A stretch of 64,000 bases of DNA from Rhodococcus ruber (GTDB taxonomy: Bacteria > Actinomycetota > Actinomycetes > Mycobacteriales > Mycobacteriaceae), in contig NZ_JAPWIJ010000009.1 of the NCBI RefSeq assembly GCF_027270735.1, forward strand, positions 1 to 64,000, read 5' to 3'. The translations under genes were made by a program, and so were the position numbers. Every line of letters starts with the position of its first letter. The first letter of the stretch is position 1. Under the pieces are notes generated by a model. The model searched no databases. It saw only the letters and a list, made by a program, of their open reading frames with translations, and was not told the origin of the DNA. Below are positions 25,614 through 33,061 of this stretch, one piece after another.

Positions 25614-26800
25614 CGGGGCCACTGGAGGGCATCAAGGTACTCGACATCTCGACGATCCTCGCCGGCCCCCTCGTCGCGCAGATCCTCGGCGACTTCGGGG
25701 CAGAGGTCATCAAGATCGAGCACCCCACCAAGCCCGACGGTATGCGCGGGCATGGCTTGGACAAGGACGGTCACCCTCTGTGGTGGACGATGATCGGGCG
25801 GAACAAGCGCACGGTCACCCTCGATCTCGGAAACTCCCAAGGCGGAGCCATATTCCGACGCCTCGCCGCAGAAGCCGACGTGGTCGTCGAGAACTTCAGG
25901 CCGGGAACCCTCGAACGCTGGGGACTGGGATACGACGTTCTCTCCGAGCTCAACCCTGGTCTGATCCTGTTGCGTGTCACCGGCTTCGGCCAGACCGGAC
26001 CGTACGCGACCAGGCCGGCCTTCGGAACGCTTGTCGAATCGATGAGTGGTTTCGCGCACCTGACCGGCGAAGCCGATGGGCCGCCGACGCTTCCGGCGTT
26101 CGGCTTGGCGGATTCCCTTGCCGGGATCGCGGGCTCGTCGGCCGTGTCGATGGCTCTACTGCACCGCACCAACAACGGCGGCAAGGGGCAGCAGATCGAC
26201 CTGGATCTGTTGAGCCCCATCATGGCTGCGGTCGGGCCGGGCGTCATCTACGCCGATCAATTGGGCATCGATCAGGAGCGGACCGGGAACCGGTCGAGCA
26301 ACAACGCGCCCCGCAACCTGTACAAGACCGCAGACGGGCATTGGTTGGCGATCTCCACGAGCGCCAACTCGATAGCCGAACGCGTGCTGGTACTGGTGGG
26401 TCACCCCGAGGTGCTGGACGAACCGTGGTTCGCCACCGGTCGTCAGCGCGCCGCCCACGCCGACCTTCTGGACGAGTACGTCGGCGGCTGGATTGCCGAG
26501 CGGACCAAGGACGTGGTGATCGACGAGTTCGAGAAAGCCGGCGCGGCAGTCGCTCCCGTTTACAAGCCGAGCGACCTGTTGTCCGATCCTCAAGTCAACG
26601 CCATCGAGATGGTGACGACCGTCGAGGACGACGACCTCGGCCCGGTCCGGATGCAGAACGTCATGTGGCGGATGGGTGGTAGCCCCGGCCGAATCCGCTA
26701 CACCGGCCGCAAACACGGTGCCGACACCGATGAAGTGCTCACCGAAATCGGATGCAGCGCCGGTGAGATCGAGGCCATGCACCGCGACAGCGTCGTCTAG
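25610..26800 (+). CDS. CaiB/BaiF class III CoA-transferase
   Basis: A 396-aa class III CoA-transferase. The family features are the N-terminal 'LDISTILAGPLVAQILGDFGA' region, 'VVVENFRPGTLERWGLGYD' near residue 92 and catalytic D168 in 'GLADSLAG', which forms the acyl-aspartyl anhydride. Length is normal for a full subunit (interlocked homodimer). GTG start overlaps the amidohydrolase stop. It would activate a carboxylate produced by the pathway as a CoA thioester, making it a substrate for the HpcH/CitE-type lyase encoded at 15621-16448. Last gene of the unit; a long hairpin follows. Confidence 0.88.
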   Translation: MTGPLEGIKVLDISTILAGPLVAQILGDFGAEVIKIEHPTKPDGMRGHGLDKDGHPLWWTMIGRNKRTVTLDLGNSQGGAIFRRLAAEADVVVENFRPGTLERWGLGYDVLSELNPGLILLRVTGFGQTGPYATRPAFGTLVESMSGFAHLTGEADGPPTLPAFGLADSLAGIAGSSAVSMALLHRTNNGGKGQQIDLDLLSPIMAAVGPGVIYADQLGIDQERTGNRSSNNAPRNLYKTADGHWLAISTSANSIAERVLVLVGHPEVLDEPWFATGRQRAAHADLLDEYVGGWIAERTKDVVIDEFEKAGAAVAPVYKPSDLLSDPQVNAIEMVTTVEDDDLGPVRMQNVMWRMGGSPGRIRYTGRKHGADTDEVLTEIGCSAGEIEAMHRDSVV

Positions 26801-26819
26801 GGCTGGTTCGTCGTTCGAC

Positions 26820-26869
26820 GACAGTCCCTCTCTGTAGTGCTCGGAAGTTCGGCTGCAGGAGGGACTGTC
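26820..26869. terminator. Long hairpin after the ABC/catabolic operon
   Basis: GACAGTCCCTC (26820-26830) pairs perfectly with GAGGGACTGTC (26859-26869); inside it CTGTAG (26832-26837) pairs with CTGCAG (26853-26858), giving about 17 bp with a one-base bulge and a 15-base loop. It lies 20 bases after the CoA-transferase stop and is a good terminator candidate. Confidence 0.65.
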
Positions 26870-26938
26870 GGCCTCGATCGGTACGTCGCAGGACAGAGCA
26901 CGCCGGTCGTGGGTTTTGAGCTACCCGCGAGAGTTACC

Positions 26939-26971
26939 GGGATTCACGCAGGCGGCGGGATTCACGCAGGA
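26939..26971. repeat. Short direct repeat, two copies
   Basis: CGGGATTCACGCAGG occurs twice, starting near 26939 and again 18 bases later, separated by CGG. The second copy contains the TGA stop of the minus-strand binding-protein gene, so the repeat looks like a small tandem duplication at its 3' end. Confidence 0.6.
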
Positions 26972-27906
26972 ATTTGTTGCACCACGGCGGCAACAGCCTC
27001 CACCTGGTCCGCGATGCGAGGACCCCATCGACTCGACAGATCCTCGTCCATCGGGAAGACCCGGCCGTCCCGGACGGCGGGCATCGATCCCCAGCCCGGC
27101 CGAGCCGCGACGGATTGGGCTGTCACTCCGCAGCATTGGGCGTCGGCGAGAAAGATCACGTCGGGGTCCGCGGTGATCACCGTCTCGGCGGACAGCTGCG
27201 GGTAGTCGCCTGCATCGGAGCCGTCGGCGATGCTCTGCATACCGAACAAGCCGTAGATCTGGCCGACGAAGCTCTTGCTGGACACCGTGTACAGCGTGTC
27301 GTCGAGTTCGTGAAAATACTTCAGCGGCTCTTCACGCGTTGGCACGCTCGCGACGGCGGCGTCGATCCGGTCACGCATCTGTGCGACCACCGCGTCGCCT
27401 TCGGCGTCGTGCCCGGTCGCGTCGGCCACTTGTTCGATCTGCGAGTACGCGTCGTCGAGGCTCGTCGCGGCCGGCAATAACAGCGTCGGGACCCCCGCCT
27501 TGGCCAGAGTAGATGTCACGATGCCCAAGTCGGTGGAGGTGATCACCAGATCTGGGTCGTACGCAATGATCGCCTCGAGGCTCGGCGTGAATGCCGACAG
27601 GCCGGTCTTGGGCGCGTCGGCCGGATAGTCCGACTGATCGTCGACGGCCGCAACCTGCTCACCCGCGCCGACGGCGAACAGGGTCTCCGTTGCCGTCGGG
27701 CTGAGCGAAACGATCGTGCGGGGCATCGCGTCGATAGTGACGGTCCCGCCGTCCGAGCCGGACGCGATCGACTTCGGAAACTCCCCGCTCGGCGCAGCAG
27801 AGGAGGTGGCGGTCGGTGCGTCCGTAGTCGCGCTGCCGCACCCGGCTGCAACGAGCGCGACGACCGCGAACCCTGCTGAGATCATTCGTGCCGATCGACG
27901 CTGCAC
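26962..27906 (-). CDS. Iron/cobalamin-type ABC substrate-binding lipoprotein
   Basis: A 314-aa periplasmic-binding protein of the BtuF/FepB type (Peripla_BP_2). A lipoprotein signal ends in 'VALVAAGC' (Cys near residue 23), followed by a Ser/Thr/Ala-rich linker. The binding domain starts near residue 60 with 'RTIVSLSPTATETLFAVGAG', and 'YDPDLVITSTDL' is the standard family strand. It would bind a siderophore, heme or corrinoid outside the membrane. No permease or ATPase is adjacent, so it must work with a transporter encoded elsewhere. It probably forms a single-gene unit. Confidence 0.86.
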   Translation of the reverse strand: MQRRSARMISAGFAVVALVAAGCGSATTDAPTATSSAAPSGEFPKSIASGSDGGTVTIDAMPRTIVSLSPTATETLFAVGAGEQVAAVDDQSDYPADAPKTGLSAFTPSLEAIIAYDPDLVITSTDLGIVTSTLAKAGVPTLLLPAATSLDDAYSQIEQVADATGHDAEGDAVVAQMRDRIDAAVASVPTREEPLKYFHELDDTLYTVSSKSFVGQIYGLFGMQSIADGSDAGDYPQLSAETVITADPDVIFLADAQCCGVTAQSVAARPGWGSMPAVRDGRVFPMDEDLSSRWGPRIADQVEAVAAVVQQIPA

Positions 27907-27957
27907 TGCTACTCCTGTGTCCGATGTCCTGGAGGGTCAACACTATCGGGTCCTCGG

Positions 27958-30261
27958 TCACCGTCCCAGGCTGCGCGCCAGGTACCTCCCGGTGTGGGTG
28001 TCCGAGGCGAGCAGTCCGCCCACCGGTCCGGTGAACGTGATCAGGCCGCCGTTGTGCCCGCCGTCGGGACCGAGGTCGATCACCCAATCGGCGGCGGCGA
28101 CGACGTCCAGGTTGTGTTCGATGACGATGACCGATCTGCCCTCGTCGACCATCCCGGACAAAAGCGCGATCAAATTCGACACGTCCGACGGGTGCAGGCC
28201 GGTCGTCGGTTCGTCGAGCACCAGCACCGGTGATGATCCGACCAGTTCGGTGGCGAGCTTGAGCCGCTGGCGCTCGCCACCGGACAACGACGACAGGTTC
28301 TGGCCGAGTGAGAGGTAGCCGAGTCCGACGTCCCGGCACCGCCGCAGAATGTCGCGGATCTTCTTGACGTCGAAGAAGTCCTGCGCGTCCTCGACGGACA
28401 TCTCGAAGATGTCGGCGATGCTGACGCCGTCGACGGTGTGCCGGATCGCGCCCGACCTAAACCGCCTGCCCTGGCACGTCTCGCACGTGCTCGTCACCGG
28501 GTCGGTGAACCCGAGATCGGTGAAGATCACGCCACTGCCCTGGCAGTCGGGGCAGGCACCGTCGGAGTTGGGTGAGAACAGCGAGGGCGGCTGGCCGGTC
28601 TTCTTGGCGAAGTACGCGCGGATCGGGTCGAGTAGACCTGTGTAGGTCGCGGGGGAGGAGCGGCGCGAACCGCGGATGGGGGCCTGGTCGATGATCACGG
28701 CGTCCGGTGCCGCCTCGCGGAGGTGTCCGTGGATGAGAGATGACTTGCCGGAACCGGCGACCCCGGTGACGGCGGTCAGCACGCCCAGCGGAACGTCGAC
28801 GCTGACGCCCTGCAGATTGTGGGTGTTTGCTCCGGTGATACTCAGCCAGCCCGAAGGTGTACGGGGAGTGCGTAATTCGACGTCCTCACGCCGCAGAGCG
28901 GCACCGGTCCGGGTATCGGCATCACGCAGCTCTTCGTAGGTGCCCTCGAACACGACTGTGCCGCCGGATTTTCCGGCACCGGGCCCGATCTCGACGATGC
29001 GGTCCGCGATGGCCATCACCTCGGGGTCGTGCTCGACGACGAGGACTGTGTTGCCCTTGTCGCGCAGGGCGAGCAGCATGTCGTCGAGGCGGTGCACGTC
29101 GCGAGGATGCAACCCGGTGGTCGGCTCGTCGAAAACGTAGAGCATGTCGTTGAGCGTGGCTCCCAGGTGCCGCACCATCTTGATGCGCTGAGATTCACCA
29201 CCGGAGAGCGACGACGTAGCGCGGTCGAGGCTGAGGTACCCGAGCCCGAGGTCGACGAGTCTGCGTAGTTGCGTGACGATTTCGTTGGTGAAGGTGCCCA
29301 AGCCCTTGATCTGCCAGCCGTCGATCCGGTCGGCGAGTTCGGATACCTGCATGGCGAATGCGTCGGGCAGCGACAGCCCTTCGAGAGTGGCACCGCGGAT
29401 GGTCTCGTTGTATCGGGAGCCGCCGCAGGCCTCGCAGGTGCCGCGCGTGACGATGCGCTCGAATGCCAGCTTGGACTTTCCCTTGAGCGCATCGGCGTCC
29501 TTCGCCAGGTAGCTGCGCCGGAAACGAGAGACGATGCCCTCGTAACTCTTCATCACGGCGTCGGGGTTCGTCACCTCGACCTCGCCGGGCTTGGCGTCGA
29601 AGAAAATATGGCGCTCTCGGGCCGAGTACTGCTCGATCGGGACGTCGAGATCGAACAGACCCGAGTCGGCGAACACCCGGTACGGCCATTTGCCGACCTC
29701 GAAGTCCGGATGCTTGAACGGCCCTTCTCGCAAGGACTTCGACTCGTCCACCAGTTCGCCGAGGTCGACGACCTTTGCTTCGCCGAGCCCCTCGCACTCG
29801 GGGCACATTCCGGCGGGGTCGTTGAACGAGAACGCGTTGGCGTACCCGATCGACGGCGTGACGCCGCGGGACCACAGCATGCGAAGCCAGTCCCCGATGT
29901 CGGTGATCGTGCCGACCGTCGAACGCGGGCCACCGAAGAGTCGCTTCTGATCGACGATGACGACGGCCGACAGGTTGGCGATCAGGTCTGCGTCGGGCCG
30001 GCCGTAGGACGGAAGAAACGTCTGCGCGAACGCGGTGAACGTTGAGTTGATCTGCCGCTGGGCCTCGGCTGCGATGGTGTCGAAGACGAGCGACGACTTG
30101 CCCGACCCGGAGACGCCGGCGAACACGATCAGCGAACGTTTGGGCAGGTCGAGGGTGACATCACGAAGATTGTTCTCGCGGGCACCGCGAACGATGATGG
30201 TGGACAGTTCTTCGGCGGGTGTCGATGGTTCGGTCGAGATCGTCGGCTGGGCTGGAGTCAT
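27958..30261 (-). CDS. UvrA-like ABC ATPase (DrrC/class IIb type)
   Basis: A 767-aa UvrA homolog, about 190 residues shorter than true UvrA because the UvrB-binding insert is missing. Two ABC cores are present: Walker A 49-57 ('GVSGSGKSS') and a second 'GVAGSGKSS', each followed by zinc-type CxxC pairs ('CPEC', 'CEAC', 'CPDC', 'CETC') and signature 'LSGGE' motifs, with Walker B 'VFDEPTTGLHP' and 'VLDEPTTGLHP'. Length and layout match DrrC-type proteins linked to resistance against DNA-binding antibiotics. A palindrome typical of TetR operators lies upstream. It probably removes intercalators or dislodges drugs from DNA rather than doing general excision repair. Confidence 0.87.
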   Translation of the reverse strand: MTPAQPTISTEPSTPAEELSTIIVRGARENNLRDVTLDLPKRSLIVFAGVSGSGKSSLVFDTIAAEAQRQINSTFTAFAQTFLPSYGRPDADLIANLSAVVIVDQKRLFGGPRSTVGTITDIGDWLRMLWSRGVTPSIGYANAFSFNDPAGMCPECEGLGEAKVVDLGELVDESKSLREGPFKHPDFEVGKWPYRVFADSGLFDLDVPIEQYSARERHIFFDAKPGEVEVTNPDAVMKSYEGIVSRFRRSYLAKDADALKGKSKLAFERIVTRGTCEACGGSRYNETIRGATLEGLSLPDAFAMQVSELADRIDGWQIKGLGTFTNEIVTQLRRLVDLGLGYLSLDRATSSLSGGESQRIKMVRHLGATLNDMLYVFDEPTTGLHPRDVHRLDDMLLALRDKGNTVLVVEHDPEVMAIADRIVEIGPGAGKSGGTVVFEGTYEELRDADTRTGAALRREDVELRTPRTPSGWLSITGANTHNLQGVSVDVPLGVLTAVTGVAGSGKSSLIHGHLREAAPDAVIIDQAPIRGSRRSSPATYTGLLDPIRAYFAKKTGQPPSLFSPNSDGACPDCQGSGVIFTDLGFTDPVTSTCETCQGRRFRSGAIRHTVDGVSIADIFEMSVEDAQDFFDVKKIRDILRRCRDVGLGYLSLGQNLSSLSGGERQRLKLATELVGSSPVLVLDEPTTGLHPSDVSNLIALLSGMVDEGRSVIVIEHNLDVVAAADWVIDLGPDGGHNGGLITFTGPVGGLLASDTHTGRYLARSLGR

Positions 30262-30321
30262 TGCGCGGGAGTCGCCTTTCGCCGCCCCCGGCGCTGGTTC
30301 GCCCGGGGCCGACGCAGTCTA

Positions 30322-30336
30322 CCGTACGGCGTACGG
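30322..30336. promoter_or_regulatory. Palindromic operator upstream of the UvrA-like gene
   Basis: CCGTACG-G-CGTACGG is a perfect inverted repeat with 7-bp arms, 60 bases upstream of the UvrA-like start. On the minus strand it is directly upstream of TAGACT, a possible -10 box, so a bound repressor would block the promoter. The shape is that of TetR-family operators; no tetR gene is adjacent. Confidence 0.55.
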
Positions 30337-30434
30337 AAACGCTCGGAGAGAGACCGCCGTAACAGACTTACCGGTCCGGCGATCTCTCATGGGCACCGGT
30401 TGCATCAGGCTGTCGGTCGTGTCGAAAGGTCTTC

Positions 30435-30896
30435 ATGACGAGCAATAGTCGTTTCCGCGTGCGATCGGCCATCGTTCTCGCCCTTCCTGTGTTCGTCCTC
30501 GCTGGCTGCGGATCTACGGACTCCGCCGAACCCGAGGTTCGAACCGAAGTGCGGACAGTGACCGTGGAGGCGACCGCGACCCCAGCCACGACCGCGCCGA
30601 CATCTATCGAGAGGATTGTCCTTCCGGACACCACCGCGCCCGAACCACCCGCCGCGGAGCCCGTCCTCGTCGCCATGCCTCCGGTCGTGTGTATGAATCT
30701 GCAGAGTGCTCAGAATGCAATTCAGGCAGCAGGGGTCTTCTACTCCCGGAGCGTCGACGCGTCCGGTGCGAGCCGAATGCAGGTCAACGACTCGAACTGG
30801 ATTGTCGTAGCGCAGGATCCGCCCGCAGGGACTCTCATCGGTGAGGGGGATGCGCTGCTGTCCGCGGTGAAGGTCGGTGAGCCGAACAATTGCTGA
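30435..30896 (+). CDS. PASTA-domain lipoprotein
   Basis: A 153-aa lipoprotein. The signal peptide ends in 'VFVLAGC' (Cys near residue 25), followed by a Thr/Pro/Ala/Glu-rich linker and one C-terminal PASTA-like domain (about residues 80-148): 'MPPVVCMNLQSAQNAIQAAG' then 'VVAQDPPAGTLIGEGDALLSAVK'. PASTA domains bind cell-wall peptidoglycan or mediate interaction in envelope proteins. A GAAAGGT ribosome site lies four bases before the ATG. It has two cysteines in the domain (C85 and the final C153) that could form a disulfide. It is divergent from the UvrA-like gene. Confidence 0.75.
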   Translation: MTSNSRFRVRSAIVLALPVFVLAGCGSTDSAEPEVRTEVRTVTVEATATPATTAPTSIERIVLPDTTAPEPPAAEPVLVAMPPVVCMNLQSAQNAIQAAGVFYSRSVDASGASRMQVNDSNWIVVAQDPPAGTLIGEGDALLSAVKVGEPNNC

Positions 30897-30934
30897 CAGA
30901 CTGCGGGCACCCGACGGTGTCGGAGCCGCGCGGA

Positions 30935-31468
30935 TCACATGTCGTGCTTGCTGGTCAGGGCAGATTCCTCCCCGGTGGAGCTGTAGGCGAGGTGACCTCC
31001 GATGAGTCCACCCACGCTGGCAGAAGCGAGACCAGCCGCGGCGAGCGCTTTGGCAACACCGTCGGTGTGCTTGCGGCGTCGTAGGTAGGAACCGAGGAAC
31101 AGGAATACTCCGGTCGCGTTCGAGGCGGCGTGGATCATCCCTACGCGGCGCTGACGAGTGTTCATCGTCGACCAGTCGGCCCAGCCGGTGGCGATGGCCG
31201 CCGGTGCTGACGCCAGCCCGACGGAGATGACCAGTTTGCTCGCCCGGGACTGGTGATTCATCAGGTCGAGGACCACTGCGCTCGTCCAGCTGCCGATGGT
31301 GACGTTGACCAGCGCTGGGTGGATGGGGTGCCCGATCCACCGGCCGCGGAGCGCAGAACCGACGGCGGTGTCGTCGAGTGCGGGCGCGAGAACTCCGTTG
31401 ATCGCGTTGCTGGGCCCGTCGAGGAAGGAGGCTGATTCCAGGCTGTCGAGTGCTTGTTTGACTGTCAT
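30935..31468 (-). CDS. DUF2231 membrane protein
   Basis: A 177-aa membrane protein of the DUF2231 family. After an amphipathic N-terminus, 'LRGRWIGHPIHPALVNVTIGSWTSAVVLDL' (partly quoted: GHPIHPALV) is the family signature at the start of the first helix; three further hydrophobic segments follow, and the C-terminus is polar. Its function is unknown; related proteins occur next to redox or heme proteins. The start at 31468 follows the domain; an ATG 12 bases upstream (31480) or one further up is possible because ribosome sites are not decisive. It is divergent from the acyl-CoA synthetase gene, with only ~90 bases between them. Confidence 0.75.
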   Translation of the reverse strand: MTVKQALDSLESASFLDGPSNAINGVLAPALDDTAVGSALRGRWIGHPIHPALVNVTIGSWTSAVVLDLMNHQSRASKLVISVGLASAPAAIATGWADWSTMNTRQRRVGMIHAASNATGVFLFLGSYLRRRKHTDGVAKALAAAGLASASVGGLIGGHLAYSSTGEESALTSKHDM

Positions 31469-31557
31469 ACCTTCCCGCATGCCCCACTTGTGCTGCGCGA
31501 ACCGTAAGGGCAGCCAAACACGGGACGAGATGCTTGGACGTCCTATAACGTCGGGTG

Positions 31558-33054
31558 ATGAGCAGCGGAACACGAGTGAACACCGTCGACGGCGTCCTGC
31601 GACGGTCGGCAGCGAAATTCCCCGACCGTCTCGCCGTGACGTTCGAGGGACGTAATCACACCTACAGCGAACTCGATACCGCTGTCACCCGCGCCGCGCG
31701 TCGGCTGCGTGCGTTGGGTTTGGAGAAAGGTGACCGTGTGGCGGCGTACGGCGTCAACTCGGACGCGTACGTCGTTGCGTTTCTCGCTTGTGCGCGAGCC
31801 GGATTGGTGCACGTTCCGATCAACTACGCGCTCGTGGGCGAGGAATTGCAGTACTTGCTCCAGCAGTCGGGCTCCCGCGCGGTGCTGGTCGACCCAGCCT
31901 TGGCTGCCACCCTCGACTCGGTTCGCGGAAAGCTGACTATCGAGCACGTGGTCTCCCTTCCCGACGTACTGGGCACAGATGGCGACGGCTCCGAACTCGA
32001 ACCCGCCGCCGATTCGACCGACCTCGCTCAGTTGCTCTACACCTCCGGAACGACGTCGAAACCCAAGGGCGCGATGATGTCTCACGGCGCGCTGGTTGCG
32101 GAGTACGTCTCGTGTGTCATCGCGCTCGGGTTCACTCAGGGCGACGATCCGCTGCTCGTGATGCCGATGTACCACTCGGCGGGGATGCACGTGTTCATGC
32201 TGCCCTACCTGTCTGTGGGTGCCACGGTGCGACTGATGCGTAAGCCCGACGTTCCGGAGATCCTGCGCCGCATCGAAGAAGAGAAGATCAGGTCACTGTT
32301 CCTGGCCCCGACGGTGTGGGTTCCGTTGGCCAATCACCCCGACCTGGAGACGCGCGATCTATCGTCGTTGAAGAAAGCGCAGTACGGGTCGTCGATCATG
32401 CCGGTCACCGTCCTCACTCGGCTACGCGAGCGGTACCCGGACATCGAGTTCTACAACTGCTTCGGCCAGTCCGAAATTGGGCCGCTGGCAACGGTATTGC
32501 AACCTGATGAGCACGAGGCGAGGCCGGCGTCGTGCGGCCGCGCGGTGTTCTTCGTCGAGACCCGCGTCGTCGACGCCGACGGCAGCGATGTGCCGGACGG
32601 CGAGCCCGGTGAGATCCTCTACCGTTCCCCTCAGTTGTGCGACGGTTACTGGGACAAGCCGGAGGCGACGGCAGATGCGTTCTCGGACGGGTGGTTTCAT
32701 TCCGGCGACCTGGTGACCCGCGATGCCGAGGGGTTCATCACCGTCGTCGATCGGATCAAGGACGTGATCAATACCGGCGGCATTCTCGTCGCGTCACGCG
32801 AGGTCGAGGATGCGATCTACACCCATTCGGCGGTTGCCGAGGTCGCGGTGATCGGGACCCCGGACGACCGGTGGATCGAGGCGGTGACGGCTGTCGTCGT
32901 CCTGAAGGACGGGCAGCAGTTGTCGGCGGAGGCGTTGATCGACCACGTCAAAGGCCGGATTGCGCCGTTCAAGGTGCCGAAGACAGTCACGTTCGTCGAC
33001 GAGTTACCGCGCAACCAGAGCGGGAAGCTGCTCAAGCGAGAGTTGCGCGGTTGA
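31558..33054 (+). CDS. Acyl-CoA synthetase (AMP-forming)
   Basis: A 498-aa member of the ANL adenylating enzymes. The P-loop-like motif 'YTSGTTSKPKG' is near residue 159, 'YNCFGQSEIGPL' near 301 is the A5 motif, 'GWFHSGDLVTRD' (A7) near 380 and 'DRIKDVINTGGILVA' (A8) follow, and the catalytic Lys is in 'NQSGKLLKREL' at the C-terminus. It would activate a fatty or aromatic acid with ATP and CoA. TATAAC at 31544-31549 is six to nine bases before GTG (31555) and ATG (31558), so the mRNA may be leaderless; both start codons are in frame. Confidence 0.88.
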   Translation: MSSGTRVNTVDGVLRRSAAKFPDRLAVTFEGRNHTYSELDTAVTRAARRLRALGLEKGDRVAAYGVNSDAYVVAFLACARAGLVHVPINYALVGEELQYLLQQSGSRAVLVDPALAATLDSVRGKLTIEHVVSLPDVLGTDGDGSELEPAADSTDLAQLLYTSGTTSKPKGAMMSHGALVAEYVSCVIALGFTQGDDPLLVMPMYHSAGMHVFMLPYLSVGATVRLMRKPDVPEILRRIEEEKIRSLFLAPTVWVPLANHPDLETRDLSSLKKAQYGSSIMPVTVLTRLRERYPDIEFYNCFGQSEIGPLATVLQPDEHEARPASCGRAVFFVETRVVDADGSDVPDGEPGEILYRSPQLCDGYWDKPEATADAFSDGWFHSGDLVTRDAEGFITVVDRIKDVINTGGILVASREVEDAIYTHSAVAEVAVIGTPDDRWIEAVTAVVVLKDGQQLSAEALIDHVKGRIAPFKVPKTVTFVDELPRNQSGKLLKRELRG

Positions 33055-33061
33055 CCTGTTC

